Shown: in pieces, positions 1-6,620 of the stretch
Layout: the number at the start of each line of letters is the position of its first letter
How positions within the stretch are numbered: position 1 is the first letter of the stretch
NCBI GenBank assembly: GCA_903924855.1
Contig: CAIYCW010000125.1
Coordinates: 1 to 34,484, forward strand
Origin: an uncultured Rhodospirillales bacterium
GTDB lineage: Bacteria > Pseudomonadota > Alphaproteobacteria > Acetobacterales > Acetobacteraceae
Length of the DNA: 34,484 nt
Direction of reading: 5' to 3'
Program-made: the position numbers and the translations under genes
The notes under the pieces: model-generated
What the model saw: only the letters and a program-made list of their open reading frames with translations
Told to the model about the DNA's origin: nothing
Database searches by the model: none

Positions 1-81
1 AGGACGACGTGGAAACACGCTTGACTGCCAAGACAGTCGCTGCACCCGCAAGGGGCAGTGGCCCCTTGACCCATGACATTC

Positions 82-148
82 ATCTCTGACGGCTGAGGGG
101 GTGGTGACCGGCCCTTCGCCGGTCACCATCCCCTCAGCCGTCAGAGAT
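82..148. repeat. Long perfect hairpin (31-bp stem, 5-nt loop)
   Basis: The arms at 82-112 and 118-148 are reverse complements over 31 positions, with one G-T wobble and a CCTTC loop. No T-tract follows on either strand, so a standard intrinsic terminator is not obvious. It lies beyond the 3' end of the minus-strand penicillin-acylase-like gene, about 100 nt past its stop. It could be a bidirectional transcription barrier, a processed small RNA hairpin or a relic of a small inverted-repeat element. Only the structure is certain. Confidence 0.85.
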
Positions 149-162
149 AAACTGATGCAGGT

Positions 163-203
163 CCAGGACCGCTGGTCCTGGTAGGTCCAGGGCAAAGCCC
201 TGG
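163..203. repeat. Two short REP-like palindromes
   Basis: Positions 163-181 form CCAGGACC-GCT-GGTCCTGG, an 8-bp stem with a 3-nt loop. Positions 187-203 form CCAGGGC-AAA-GCCCTGG, a 7-bp stem. A GTAG tetranucleotide at 181-184 precedes the second, as is typical of repetitive extragenic palindromes. Together with the larger hairpin at 82-148 they make three consecutive palindromes. Copy number elsewhere in the genome cannot be seen, so REP status is inferred. Confidence 0.6.
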
Positions 204-247
204 TCCCGCCGAAGGCGATCGCCCCGCACCACGCACCCACCCCACCC

Positions 248-2557
248 TCACGGGCCAAGCCGCACATGCACTGCCGCATGGTGGGGTTCCGGGCCGATGG
301 TGATGGGGGTGGCTGCGTGCCAGCGGGGCAGGAGGGAGGTGGCGAGGGGGCTGAGTGGAGTGCCGGACTGGCCGGGGGCGATGATGAAGCGGCTTTGGTC
401 GAGGTTGGACAGGTCGTAGACGCCGCGGAAGGCGGCGCCGTGGATCATTTCGAACGTATCGGGCCGAAACCCGCCGCGCCCCACGGTGGAGTTGGAGCCT
501 GGTGCGCTGATGCTGGTGGTGGCGAGGGGGCCGAGGATCGGGATGGGCCGCAGCAGTGGTGGGACGAATTTGACCTGGTGCACCAGGCCCCAGCGCCAGG
601 TGGTGGGATCGGCGCCGAGGCGTTGGGTGAGGCGGCTGCGCGCGCGGGCCAGAGCGGTTTGCAGCAGCTTGGTGCAATCGCCGCCGCACAGCGCAGCACC
701 GCCGGGGCTGAGCGCGTGGTGGATCAGATCGGGCGGGTAGGCTGCCGCATCCGAAGCTGTGGCTGGGATGTGCTGGGCCTGCAGGATCAGCGTGTAAAAC
801 TCGGCCATCCAGGCGTTGAACAGGGTCGGTGCCGTCAACGTCTCGCGCATCCGCCCATCCCAGCCGGCGAGTTCGGGGGCCAGGGGAATGAGCCGGGGCA
901 GGACGTCCTGCGCGATCAGGTCGAGGTCATCGATCTGCATCATCGCGAAATCATCGAGGCTGGCTTTGGGGTGCGCGTCCAGCATCTGGCGGATGCGCCG
1001 GGCGCGGGCATCGCCGTACCAGTCGGCGCCGAGGAAGACCGGGAAGTCGGGTGGCGCCACGCGTTCATTGGCATTGACCAGCCGGCCGCTTGCGGGTGCC
1101 ACCGTGTGTGGCAGCTGATCGCCGGAGGCCCAGCCGATCCAGTCACCGCTGCCATCGGCGCCGTTGGCGGCAAACGCGCCATCGCCCGCGCGGCGCAGCG
1201 GCACGCGGCCGGTGACGAAGAAGCCGATCCTGTCGTGATCGGCGACTGTGAGGTTTTGCACCGGTGAGGAGATGATGGGGGCGGCGGCCCCTGCCTCGGC
1301 CACATTCCGGGCGCGGTTCAGCGCCAGCAGCCCGGAGGCAGCCCTGTCACCCGGCGCCAGATTGGCCATCTCCACGCTGATGATGCGGGTGGGCTCATCC
1401 ACCAGATCGCTGATCACCGGGCCATGGCGTGTGCTGCGCACCACAAGCGTTTCATCCGGCGCGCCGCGCACATGGATGATCTCGCGGCGCGTGGTGAAGG
1501 GCTCCGGCCCGTGCTCGGTCATCACCCCGTCCGCGGCCGGGGTTTCCACGAACAAATCCTGCACATCCGCACCGGTGGTGGTGAAGGTCCAGGCGATATG
1601 GCCGTTATGCCCCATCACCAGAAACGGGATGCCGGGTGCGGTGGCGCCGACCAGGCTGCGATCGGGCAGGTCGATGCGCGCCAGATACCAGATGGCGGGC
1701 AGGCCGAAATTCAGATGCGGATCGCCGGCCAGCAGGGGCGCGCCGGTCGCGCTGTGCGCGCCGTCCACCGCCCAGGCATTGCTGGCGCTGGGGGGCAGGG
1801 TGAAGGGATCGGGAAAATGCGGCAGCGTGTCCGCGTGCAGGGATGAAGCGCCAGGCGTGATCCCGCGCGCCTCGGTCGGCATGGCGCCCTCTGCCGGCCA
1901 CAGCGCGCGGATCTGCGCCCGGCTCAGCGTGGCCTCCAGCTGAAGCCGGGCCAGTTCGGTGCGCCAGTTGCCGGACAGATAAAGCCCCATCGTCTTGCCC
2001 CAGAGCAGGCTGTCCGCAGCCGTCCAAGGGCGTGGCGTGCCGAGCAGGACGAATTCCAGCCCGGCGAAGCGGCCGCGCCTGCTGATCCAGGCATTCACCC
2101 CGTTCGCATAGGCGTCGAGCACGGCGCGGGTGTTGGGGGGCAGCCCTGCCAGATCGGCTTCGGCGGCCTGGCGCAGCCCCAGCGTGCGGTTGAACCGGTC
2201 GAGGCGCAGTGTTGCCGGCCCTGCGATCTCGGAGAGCTCGCCACGCGCAACCCGGCGCATCAGCTCCATCTGAAACAGGCGTTCGCGGGCGTGCAGAAAC
2301 CCCAGCGCCGTTGCGGCATCCGTCTCGCTTTGCGCCTTGATGCGTGGGATGCCGTCATCATCGAGGGTGATGGCAACCGGGGCAGAGAGGCCCGGGATGG
2401 TCTGGTCCAGATCACCGCCCGGCAGGCTGTGCCAGGCAAGACCGGCCAACGTCACCACCACAAGCCCGAGCAGGATCGCAAGCGGCCGCAGCACCCAGCG
2501 CCAGACGATGCGGGCGCCGCGCCGCAGCCGGGGCAAGGAGGGTGGAGAGAGCTTCAT
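248..2557 (-). CDS. Penicillin acylase family protein (Ntn hydrolase)
   Basis: This 769-residue protein belongs to the penicillin amidase (S45, N-terminal nucleophile) family, whose members hydrolyse amide bonds of acylated substrates such as beta-lactams, acyl-homoserine lactones or other N-acyl compounds. An N-terminal basic stretch and a hydrophobic segment at about residues 24-42 act as a membrane anchor or signal. The A-chain region (about 60-230) has the family pattern GFLHARERLFQMELMRR. The autocatalytic junction is visible as SASNAWAV, with Ser259 as the expected B-chain nucleophile, followed by LAGDPHL. Its ATG overlaps the stop of the upstream AroA/CMK gene (ATGA, 2554-2557), so the two are probably cotranscribed and translationally coupled. 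The substrate cannot be told from sequence; acyl-homoserine-lactone acylase is one possibility. Confidence 0.93.
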   Translation of the reverse strand: MKLSPPSLPRLRRGARIVWRWVLRPLAILLGLVVVTLAGLAWHSLPGGDLDQTIPGLSAPVAITLDDDGIPRIKAQSETDAATALGFLHARERLFQMELMRRVARGELSEIAGPATLRLDRFNRTLGLRQAAEADLAGLPPNTRAVLDAYANGVNAWISRRGRFAGLEFVLLGTPRPWTAADSLLWGKTMGLYLSGNWRTELARLQLEATLSRAQIRALWPAEGAMPTEARGITPGASSLHADTLPHFPDPFTLPPSASNAWAVDGAHSATGAPLLAGDPHLNFGLPAIWYLARIDLPDRSLVGATAPGIPFLVMGHNGHIAWTFTTTGADVQDLFVETPAADGVMTEHGPEPFTTRREIIHVRGAPDETLVVRSTRHGPVISDLVDEPTRIISVEMANLAPGDRAASGLLALNRARNVAEAGAAAPIISSPVQNLTVADHDRIGFFVTGRVPLRRAGDGAFAANGADGSGDWIGWASGDQLPHTVAPASGRLVNANERVAPPDFPVFLGADWYGDARARRIRQMLDAHPKASLDDFAMMQIDDLDLIAQDVLPRLIPLAPELAGWDGRMRETLTAPTLFNAWMAEFYTLILQAQHIPATASDAAAYPPDLIHHALSPGGAALCGGDCTKLLQTALARARSRLTQRLGADPTTWRWGLVHQVKFVPPLLRPIPILGPLATTSISAPGSNSTVGRGGFRPDTFEMIHGAAFRGVYDLSNLDQSRFIIAPGQSGTPLSPLATSLLPRWHAATPITIGPEPHHAAVHVRLGP

Positions 2558-3825
2558 CCCCCCGAGGTGGCGGTTCCGGTGATCGCGGCAAGGGCCGCCG
2601 CCAGTGCCTCCTCCGCGTTCATCTCGGTGGTATCGAGCGTCACCGCATCATCGGCCGCCTGCATCGGGGCTGCGGCACGCGTGCGATCGGCGTGATCGCG
2701 GGCGATGATCTCGGCCGTCACCTCGGCCAGATCGGCCTGGGCTCCGCGTGCCAGCAGCTCCGCATGCCGGCGCTGCCCGCGCGCCTCCGGGCTTGCGGTC
2801 ACGAACAGCTTCACCGGCGCGTTGGGAAACACGTGGGTGCCGATATCGCGCCCATCCAGCACGGCGCCGTGGCGCGCGCCGAAATTGCGCTGGAAGTCGA
2901 GCAGCGCCGCGCGCACCGCGGGGATGGAGGCCACCGCACTTGCGGCGCGATCCGCCTCCGGCCCGCGCAGATCGCCGCGGGCCAGGTCCTCCGGGGTGAG
3001 CGTGGTGGCTGCCTGGGCGGCGTGGCCGTGATCGGCCGGATCGTGGCCGGCATCCAGCACGCGCCGTCCGGTGGCGCGATACAGCAGGCCGGTGTCGAGA
3101 TAGGGCAGGGCGAAATGGCTGGCCAGCCTGCGCGCCAGCGTGCCCTTGCCGGCGGCGGCCGGCCCGTCCACCGCGATGATCAGCCGCGTCTGATGCGGCA
3201 GGCTGATGGTGGCACGGTGCAGCTCCGGCTGGCCGTGCAGCACCAGCGTTGTACCCTCCGCCGTCACATCCGCGCCCAACATCTGCAACAGGCCCACCAG
3301 CTCCGGCACATCGGGACCGGTGATGCGCGACAGGCCGCGCGCGCCAAGCCCGGCCAGCAGGGCGGTGGCCAGGCCAAGCGCATCCGGCATTTCGCACGTG
3401 ACCGGCAGGGCGTTCCGCGCACCGCGCATGGCGGCCGGCAGCGCGCCCGGGCTGGCCGCCTCGATCCTGGCCCCGCAGGTCTCGGCAAGTGTCAGCACCC
3501 GGGGTGGCACGTGGCCCGACCCGGCCAGGACGGCGAATACATCATGTGGCGCGAGTGCGCCCGCCAGCAGGCAGGCTGCGGTGGCGTCATCGGAGACCTG
3601 CAGCGGGATCGCAGGGGAGATCAGCCCGCCAATGCCGCGCCCGGTCACCTGCCAGGTATGGCCGGTGCAGTCGATCTCCGCCCCAAGGGCCCGCAGACAG
3701 GCGGCGAGGCCTTGGGTTTGCTCGGTTTGCGCGAGCCCCACCAGATGCGAGCGTCCGGCGGTGAGGGCGGCCAGAATGAGGGCGAAATGTCCGGCAAGCG
3801 TGTCCGGTTGGGCGATTTTTGACAT
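2554..3825 (-). CDS. cmk: Fusion: degenerate N-terminal half of EPSP synthase + cytidylate kinase
   Basis: One 423-residue frame. Residues about 214-423 are a complete (d)CMP kinase, which phosphorylates CMP and dCMP: P-loop GPAAAGKGT at 221-229, DTG at 244-246 and DGRDIGTHVFP at 324-334. Residues 1 to about 205 resemble the N-terminal half of EPSP synthase (AroA): AALTAGRSHLVGL, LRALGAEI, then LLAGLGARGLSRITGP and GQPELH. The substrate-binding DKSxSHR signature is replaced by DTLAGHF, the NxGTxxR-type motif is lost (SDDATAACLL), and the catalytic C-terminal half is absent, so this part cannot be an active EPSP synthase. The usual alphaproteobacterial order is aroA-cmk-rpsA divergent from a TIGR02300 gene. 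Here aroA is collapsed into cmk, and rpsA is not downstream. A functional AroA must be encoded elsewhere unless aromatics are scavenged. Confidence 0.9.
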   Translation of the reverse strand: MSKIAQPDTLAGHFALILAALTAGRSHLVGLAQTEQTQGLAACLRALGAEIDCTGHTWQVTGRGIGGLISPAIPLQVSDDATAACLLAGALAPHDVFAVLAGSGHVPPRVLTLAETCGARIEAASPGALPAAMRGARNALPVTCEMPDALGLATALLAGLGARGLSRITGPDVPELVGLLQMLGADVTAEGTTLVLHGQPELHRATISLPHQTRLIIAVDGPAAAGKGTLARRLASHFALPYLDTGLLYRATGRRVLDAGHDPADHGHAAQAATTLTPEDLARGDLRGPEADRAASAVASIPAVRAALLDFQRNFGARHGAVLDGRDIGTHVFPNAPVKLFVTASPEARGQRRHAELLARGAQADLAEVTAEIIARDHADRTRAAAPMQAADDAVTLDTTEMNAEEALAAALAAITGTATSGG

Positions 3826-3854
3826 GGCGCGGCCCTAGCATGTCCAGCCAAGGT

Positions 3855-3883
3855 TTGACAGGTGAGCGCTTCAATGGCATGGG
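3855..3883 (+). promoter_or_regulatory. Candidate sigma-70 promoter for the TIGR02300 gene
   Basis: A perfect TTGACA -35 lies at 3855-3860 in the 113-bp space between the divergent cmk fusion and the TIGR02300 gene. With a 17-nt spacer the -10 would be CATGGG (3878-3883), a poor match. Transcription from here would leave a leader of about 50 nt before the ATG at 3939. Confidence 0.3.
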
Positions 3884-3938
3884 GCGACCCCTTTATGGCC
3901 GGGTTGCACATCCGGCCTCTCCCCAAACGAGGCGATCG

Positions 3939-4271
3939 ATGGCGAAGCCCGAACTCGGCACCAAGCGCGTCTGCGTCTCCTGCAGCGCAAAATTCTACGA
4001 TCTCTGCAAAACCCCCGCCGTCTGCCCGAAATGCAGCACCGAGCAGCCGCCGGAGCAGCCGCGCATGCGCCGCTCGGGCGGCAACGTGCTGGACGACAAG
4101 CGCCGCGCCAAGGTTCTGCCGGTCCCCGGCATCGAGGATCCGGAGGTGGAAACCGACGCCGACACCGAGGAGGTCGAGGAGGACGTGCTGGAAGACACCT
4201 CCGATCTCGAGGACGGTGATGACGGCATCGCCGTCGAGGTTGAGGTTGAGAGCCCGGACGAAGAGCGCTGA
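3939..4271 (+). CDS. TIGR02300 family zinc-ribbon protein
   Basis: This is a 110-residue protein of the small alphaproteobacterial TIGR02300 family, whose function is unknown. It opens MAKPELGTKRVC and carries a zinc-ribbon-like set of cysteines (C12, C15, C29, C32, with an extra C23) around the family FYDL motif (FYDLCKTP, where the family usually has N in place of C23). The second half is extremely acidic and low in complexity (runs of D/E from about residue 70), probably disordered. The ATG at 3939 was chosen because the family begins MAKPELGTKR; an in-frame extension to 3819 would add 40 unlike residues. In many alphaproteobacteria this gene is divergent from aroA, which supports reading the neighbouring fusion as an altered aroA-cmk locus. 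Confidence 0.9.
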   Translation: MAKPELGTKRVCVSCSAKFYDLCKTPAVCPKCSTEQPPEQPRMRRSGGNVLDDKRRAKVLPVPGIEDPEVETDADTEEVEEDVLEDTSDLEDGDDGIAVEVEVESPDEER

Positions 4272-4295
4272 GGCGATAAGACGGGGCCGGTTCGC

Positions 4296-4877
4296 ATGAA
4301 CCTGCCCCGCAGCCGCGGCTATTTCGGCATCGGCGCCGAAGGTGTGTCCAAATCCGCCAATGTGGGCGCCCTGCTGCGCACCGCCCACGCCTTCGGCGCG
4401 TCGTTCTGCTTCACGCTGGGGGCCGGCTTCGATGCGCGGGCCGCCCGCGCCGCCGACACGTCGGACACCGCAAGCCATCTGCCGCTGTGGCGTTTTCCCG
4501 ATCTCGCGGCTATGCAGCTGCCACAGGGCTGCACCCTGGTCGGCATCGAGATGACCGAGGATGCGGCCGAGCTGCCCTCCTTCCGCCATCCGATGAACGC
4601 CGCCTATGTGCTCGGGCCGGAGCGTTCCAGCCTGTCGCCGGCGCTGCTCGCGCGCTGCCAACATGTGGTGCGCATTCCAACACGTTTTTCGCTCAACCTG
4701 TCGGTGGCCGGTGCCTTGGTGCTGTATGACCGGCTGCTGCAGCATGGCCGATTTGCCGACCGTCCGGTGATGCCGGGTGGCGGTGGGGCGGCACCTGCGA
4801 AATCGGGCCACGGCAATCCGGTGTTCCGCCGCACCCGCCCGTCCTGGATGGCGCCGCCGGACGGGGAGGAGACATGA
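4296..4877 (+). CDS. TrmH/SpoU family RNA methyltransferase
   Basis: This 193-residue SPOUT-class SAM-dependent methyltransferase probably 2'-O-methylates a tRNA or rRNA ribose. The three family motifs are visible: motif 1 NVGALLRTAHAFGA (about residues 23-36), motif 2 YVLGPERSSLS (about 105-115, the SAM-binding knot) and motif 3 IPTRFSLNLSVAGALVLYD (about 127-145). A C-terminal extension of about 45 residues is Pro/Gly rich. Usual motif 3 reads SLNVSVA; here it is SLNLSVA. It starts 24 nt after the TIGR02300 stop, consistent with cotranscription. The specific target nucleotide is not predictable from sequence. Confidence 0.9.
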   Translation: MNLPRSRGYFGIGAEGVSKSANVGALLRTAHAFGASFCFTLGAGFDARAARAADTSDTASHLPLWRFPDLAAMQLPQGCTLVGIEMTEDAAELPSFRHPMNAAYVLGPERSSLSPALLARCQHVVRIPTRFSLNLSVAGALVLYDRLLQHGRFADRPVMPGGGGAAPAKSGHGNPVFRRTRPSWMAPPDGEET

Positions 4878-4923
4878 TGTCTCACCGCTTGTCGCGGTGC
4901 GGTATCATCCGTATCTGACGTCA

Positions 4924-5445
4924 ATGCGCCACATCCTGCCCGTTCTGCTGCTTGCAGCGCTGCCCGCCCTGGCAGCTCCCGCAACACCGCCCGCCGCCCC
5001 GGCTCAGAAGCCGGTGGCGAAGTATGGCGACTGGCGCACCACCACCCACACCGAGGCCGGGCAGATCGTCTGCTACGCCTACACCCCGGCCACCTCATCG
5101 CAGCCGGCGATGGTCGGGCGCGGTCAGGTCAGCCTCACCGTCACGCAGCGTCCCGGTGGCCCGCGCGATGCGGTGGCGGTGGCCCCCGGTTTCGCCTACG
5201 CGCCGAACGCAACCGTGGTGGGCAGCGTGGATGGGGCGGCGTTGGAGTTCTACACCAACCAGCGCTACGCCTTCGCCCTGCACGGACCCCAGGCGGTGCA
5301 GGCCTTCCTCAAGGGCTCGCTGGTGCAGGTGCTCTCGCCCAACCCCAAGGCCGGCCCGAAAGGCGGCCAGGTGACCGACAGCTTCAGCCTCAAGGGCTTC
5401 TCGGCCGCCTATGCCGCGATCAACAAGGCATGTCCCGCGAAATGA
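4924..5445 (+). CDS. Invasion-associated locus B (IalB)-like secreted protein
   Basis: This 173-residue exported protein has an N-terminal signal peptide (MRHILPVLLLAALPALAAP) and then a Pro/Ala-rich linker. The core begins with YGDWRTTT, as in IalB-family proteins, followed by a Cys-containing strand (IVCYAYTPA) and a C-terminal helix ending in a Cys (INKACPAK). The two cysteines could form a disulfide in the periplasm. IalB is named for erythrocyte invasion in Bartonella, but the family is widespread in non-pathogenic alphaproteobacteria and its general role is unknown. The ATG at 4924 was chosen because it opens directly into the signal peptide. The end overlaps rlmN, so the two are translationally linked. 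Confidence 0.85.
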   Translation: MRHILPVLLLAALPALAAPATPPAAPAQKPVAKYGDWRTTTHTEAGQIVCYAYTPATSSQPAMVGRGQVSLTVTQRPGGPRDAVAVAPGFAYAPNATVVGSVDGAALEFYTNQRYAFALHGPQAVQAFLKGSLVQVLSPNPKAGPKGGQVTDSFSLKGFSAAYAAINKACPAK

Positions 5446-6620
5446 ACACAGCCGTCGGCATCGCCGATCTGACCGAGGCGGAGCGCACCCGCATCCTGGC
5501 CAAGACGGCGCGGTTCAACCCGCCCGAATATGTCACCGCCGATGGCAGGCGCGACCTGATAGGCCTCGATCGGGACCAGCTGATCGCCGAGATGGCGGCG
5601 ATCGGCGAGAAGCCGTTTCGCGCGAAGCAGCTCTGGCACTGGATCTACCATCAGGGCGTCACCGATTTCTCGGTGATGTCCAGCATCGCCCGTCCGTTGC
5701 AGCAGAAGCTGGCTGAGCATTTCATCATCGGCCGGCCGACCGCTGCCGTGGTGCAGACCAGCGTGGACGATACCCGCAAATTCCTCTTCCGCTTTCGCGA
5801 CGGGCAGGAGGCCGAGACGGTCTATATCCCCGATCCGGAGGAGGATCGCGGTGCGGTCTGCATCTCGTCCCAGGTCGGCTGCACGCTGTCCTGCCGCTTC
5901 TGCCACACCGGCACGCAGACCCTGGTGCGCAACCTGGGTGCTGCCGAGATCGTGGGCCAGTTCATGGCAGCGCGCGATTCCTATGGCGAATGGCCCAGCC
6001 CGCACGGCGAGACGCCGCGCCTGCTCTCCACCATCGTGCTGATGGGAATGGGCGAGCCGCTCTACAACTACGAGAATGTCGCGAAAGCGATGAGGATCGT
6101 CATGGACGGGGAGGGCATCGCCCTGTCGCGCCGGCGCATCACGCTCTCCACCTCCGGCGTGGTGCCGATGATGGACCGCGCCGGCCAGGAGCTTGCGGTC
6201 AACCTCGCCGTCTCGCTGCATGCGGTGCGCGACGATCTGCGCGACGAGATCGTGCCGCTCAACCGCAAATACCCGATCGCCGAGGTGATCGCCGCCTGCA
6301 GGCGCTACCCCGCCGCTTCCAACGCGCGGCGCATCACCTTCGAATATGTCATGCTCAAGGGCATCAACGACACGCCTGAGGATGCCCGCGAGCTGATCCG
6401 CCTGATCGCCGGCATTCCCGCCAAGGTGAACCTGATCCCGTTCAACCCCTGGCCCGGCAGCCCCTACGAGACCAGCAGCAACACCGCCATCGACCGGTTT
6501 GCCAAGATCGTCATGGAGGCGGGTTTCTCCAGCCCGGTGCGCACGCCGCGCGGGCGCGATATCCTTGCGGCTTGTGGACAGTTGCGCACCGAGAGCCGTA
6601 AGGATATCGACAGGGGTTGA
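5430..6620 (+). CDS. rlmN: Dual-specificity 23S rRNA/tRNA adenine-C2 methyltransferase RlmN
   Basis: This 396-residue radical-SAM enzyme methylates C2 of A2503 in 23S rRNA and A37 of some tRNAs in the cytoplasm. It shows the N-terminal recognition domain (FRAKQLWHWIY, about 63-73), the iron-sulfur CxxxCxxC at C151/C155/C158, the SAM-binding GMGEPLYNYENV and the second catalytic Cys in AACGQL (C382). It overlaps the IalB-like gene. ATG at 5430 is used here; a second in-frame ATG at 5442 overlaps the upstream stop as ATGA and is an equally good start. Length and motifs are normal for the family. Confidence 0.97.
   Translation: MSREMNTAVGIADLTEAERTRILAKTARFNPPEYVTADGRRDLIGLDRDQLIAEMAAIGEKPFRAKQLWHWIYHQGVTDFSVMSSIARPLQQKLAEHFIIGRPTAAVVQTSVDDTRKFLFRFRDGQEAETVYIPDPEEDRGAVCISSQVGCTLSCRFCHTGTQTLVRNLGAAEIVGQFMAARDSYGEWPSPHGETPRLLSTIVLMGMGEPLYNYENVAKAMRIVMDGEGIALSRRRITLSTSGVVPMMDRAGQELAVNLAVSLHAVRDDLRDEIVPLNRKYPIAEVIAACRRYPAASNARRITFEYVMLKGINDTPEDARELIRLIAGIPAKVNLIPFNPWPGSPYETSSNTAIDRFAKIVMEAGFSSPVRTPRGRDILAACGQLRTESRKDIDRG

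Noticed and set aside
1-81. Gene end or RNA gene at the left edge
   Set aside because: The stretch is too short, has no convincing frame, and only weak 5-bp inverted repeats are visible.
2542-3822. A 426-codon plus-strand frame
   Set aside because: It mirrors the AroA/CMK fusion on the other strand, and the fusion has an intact CMP-kinase motif set.
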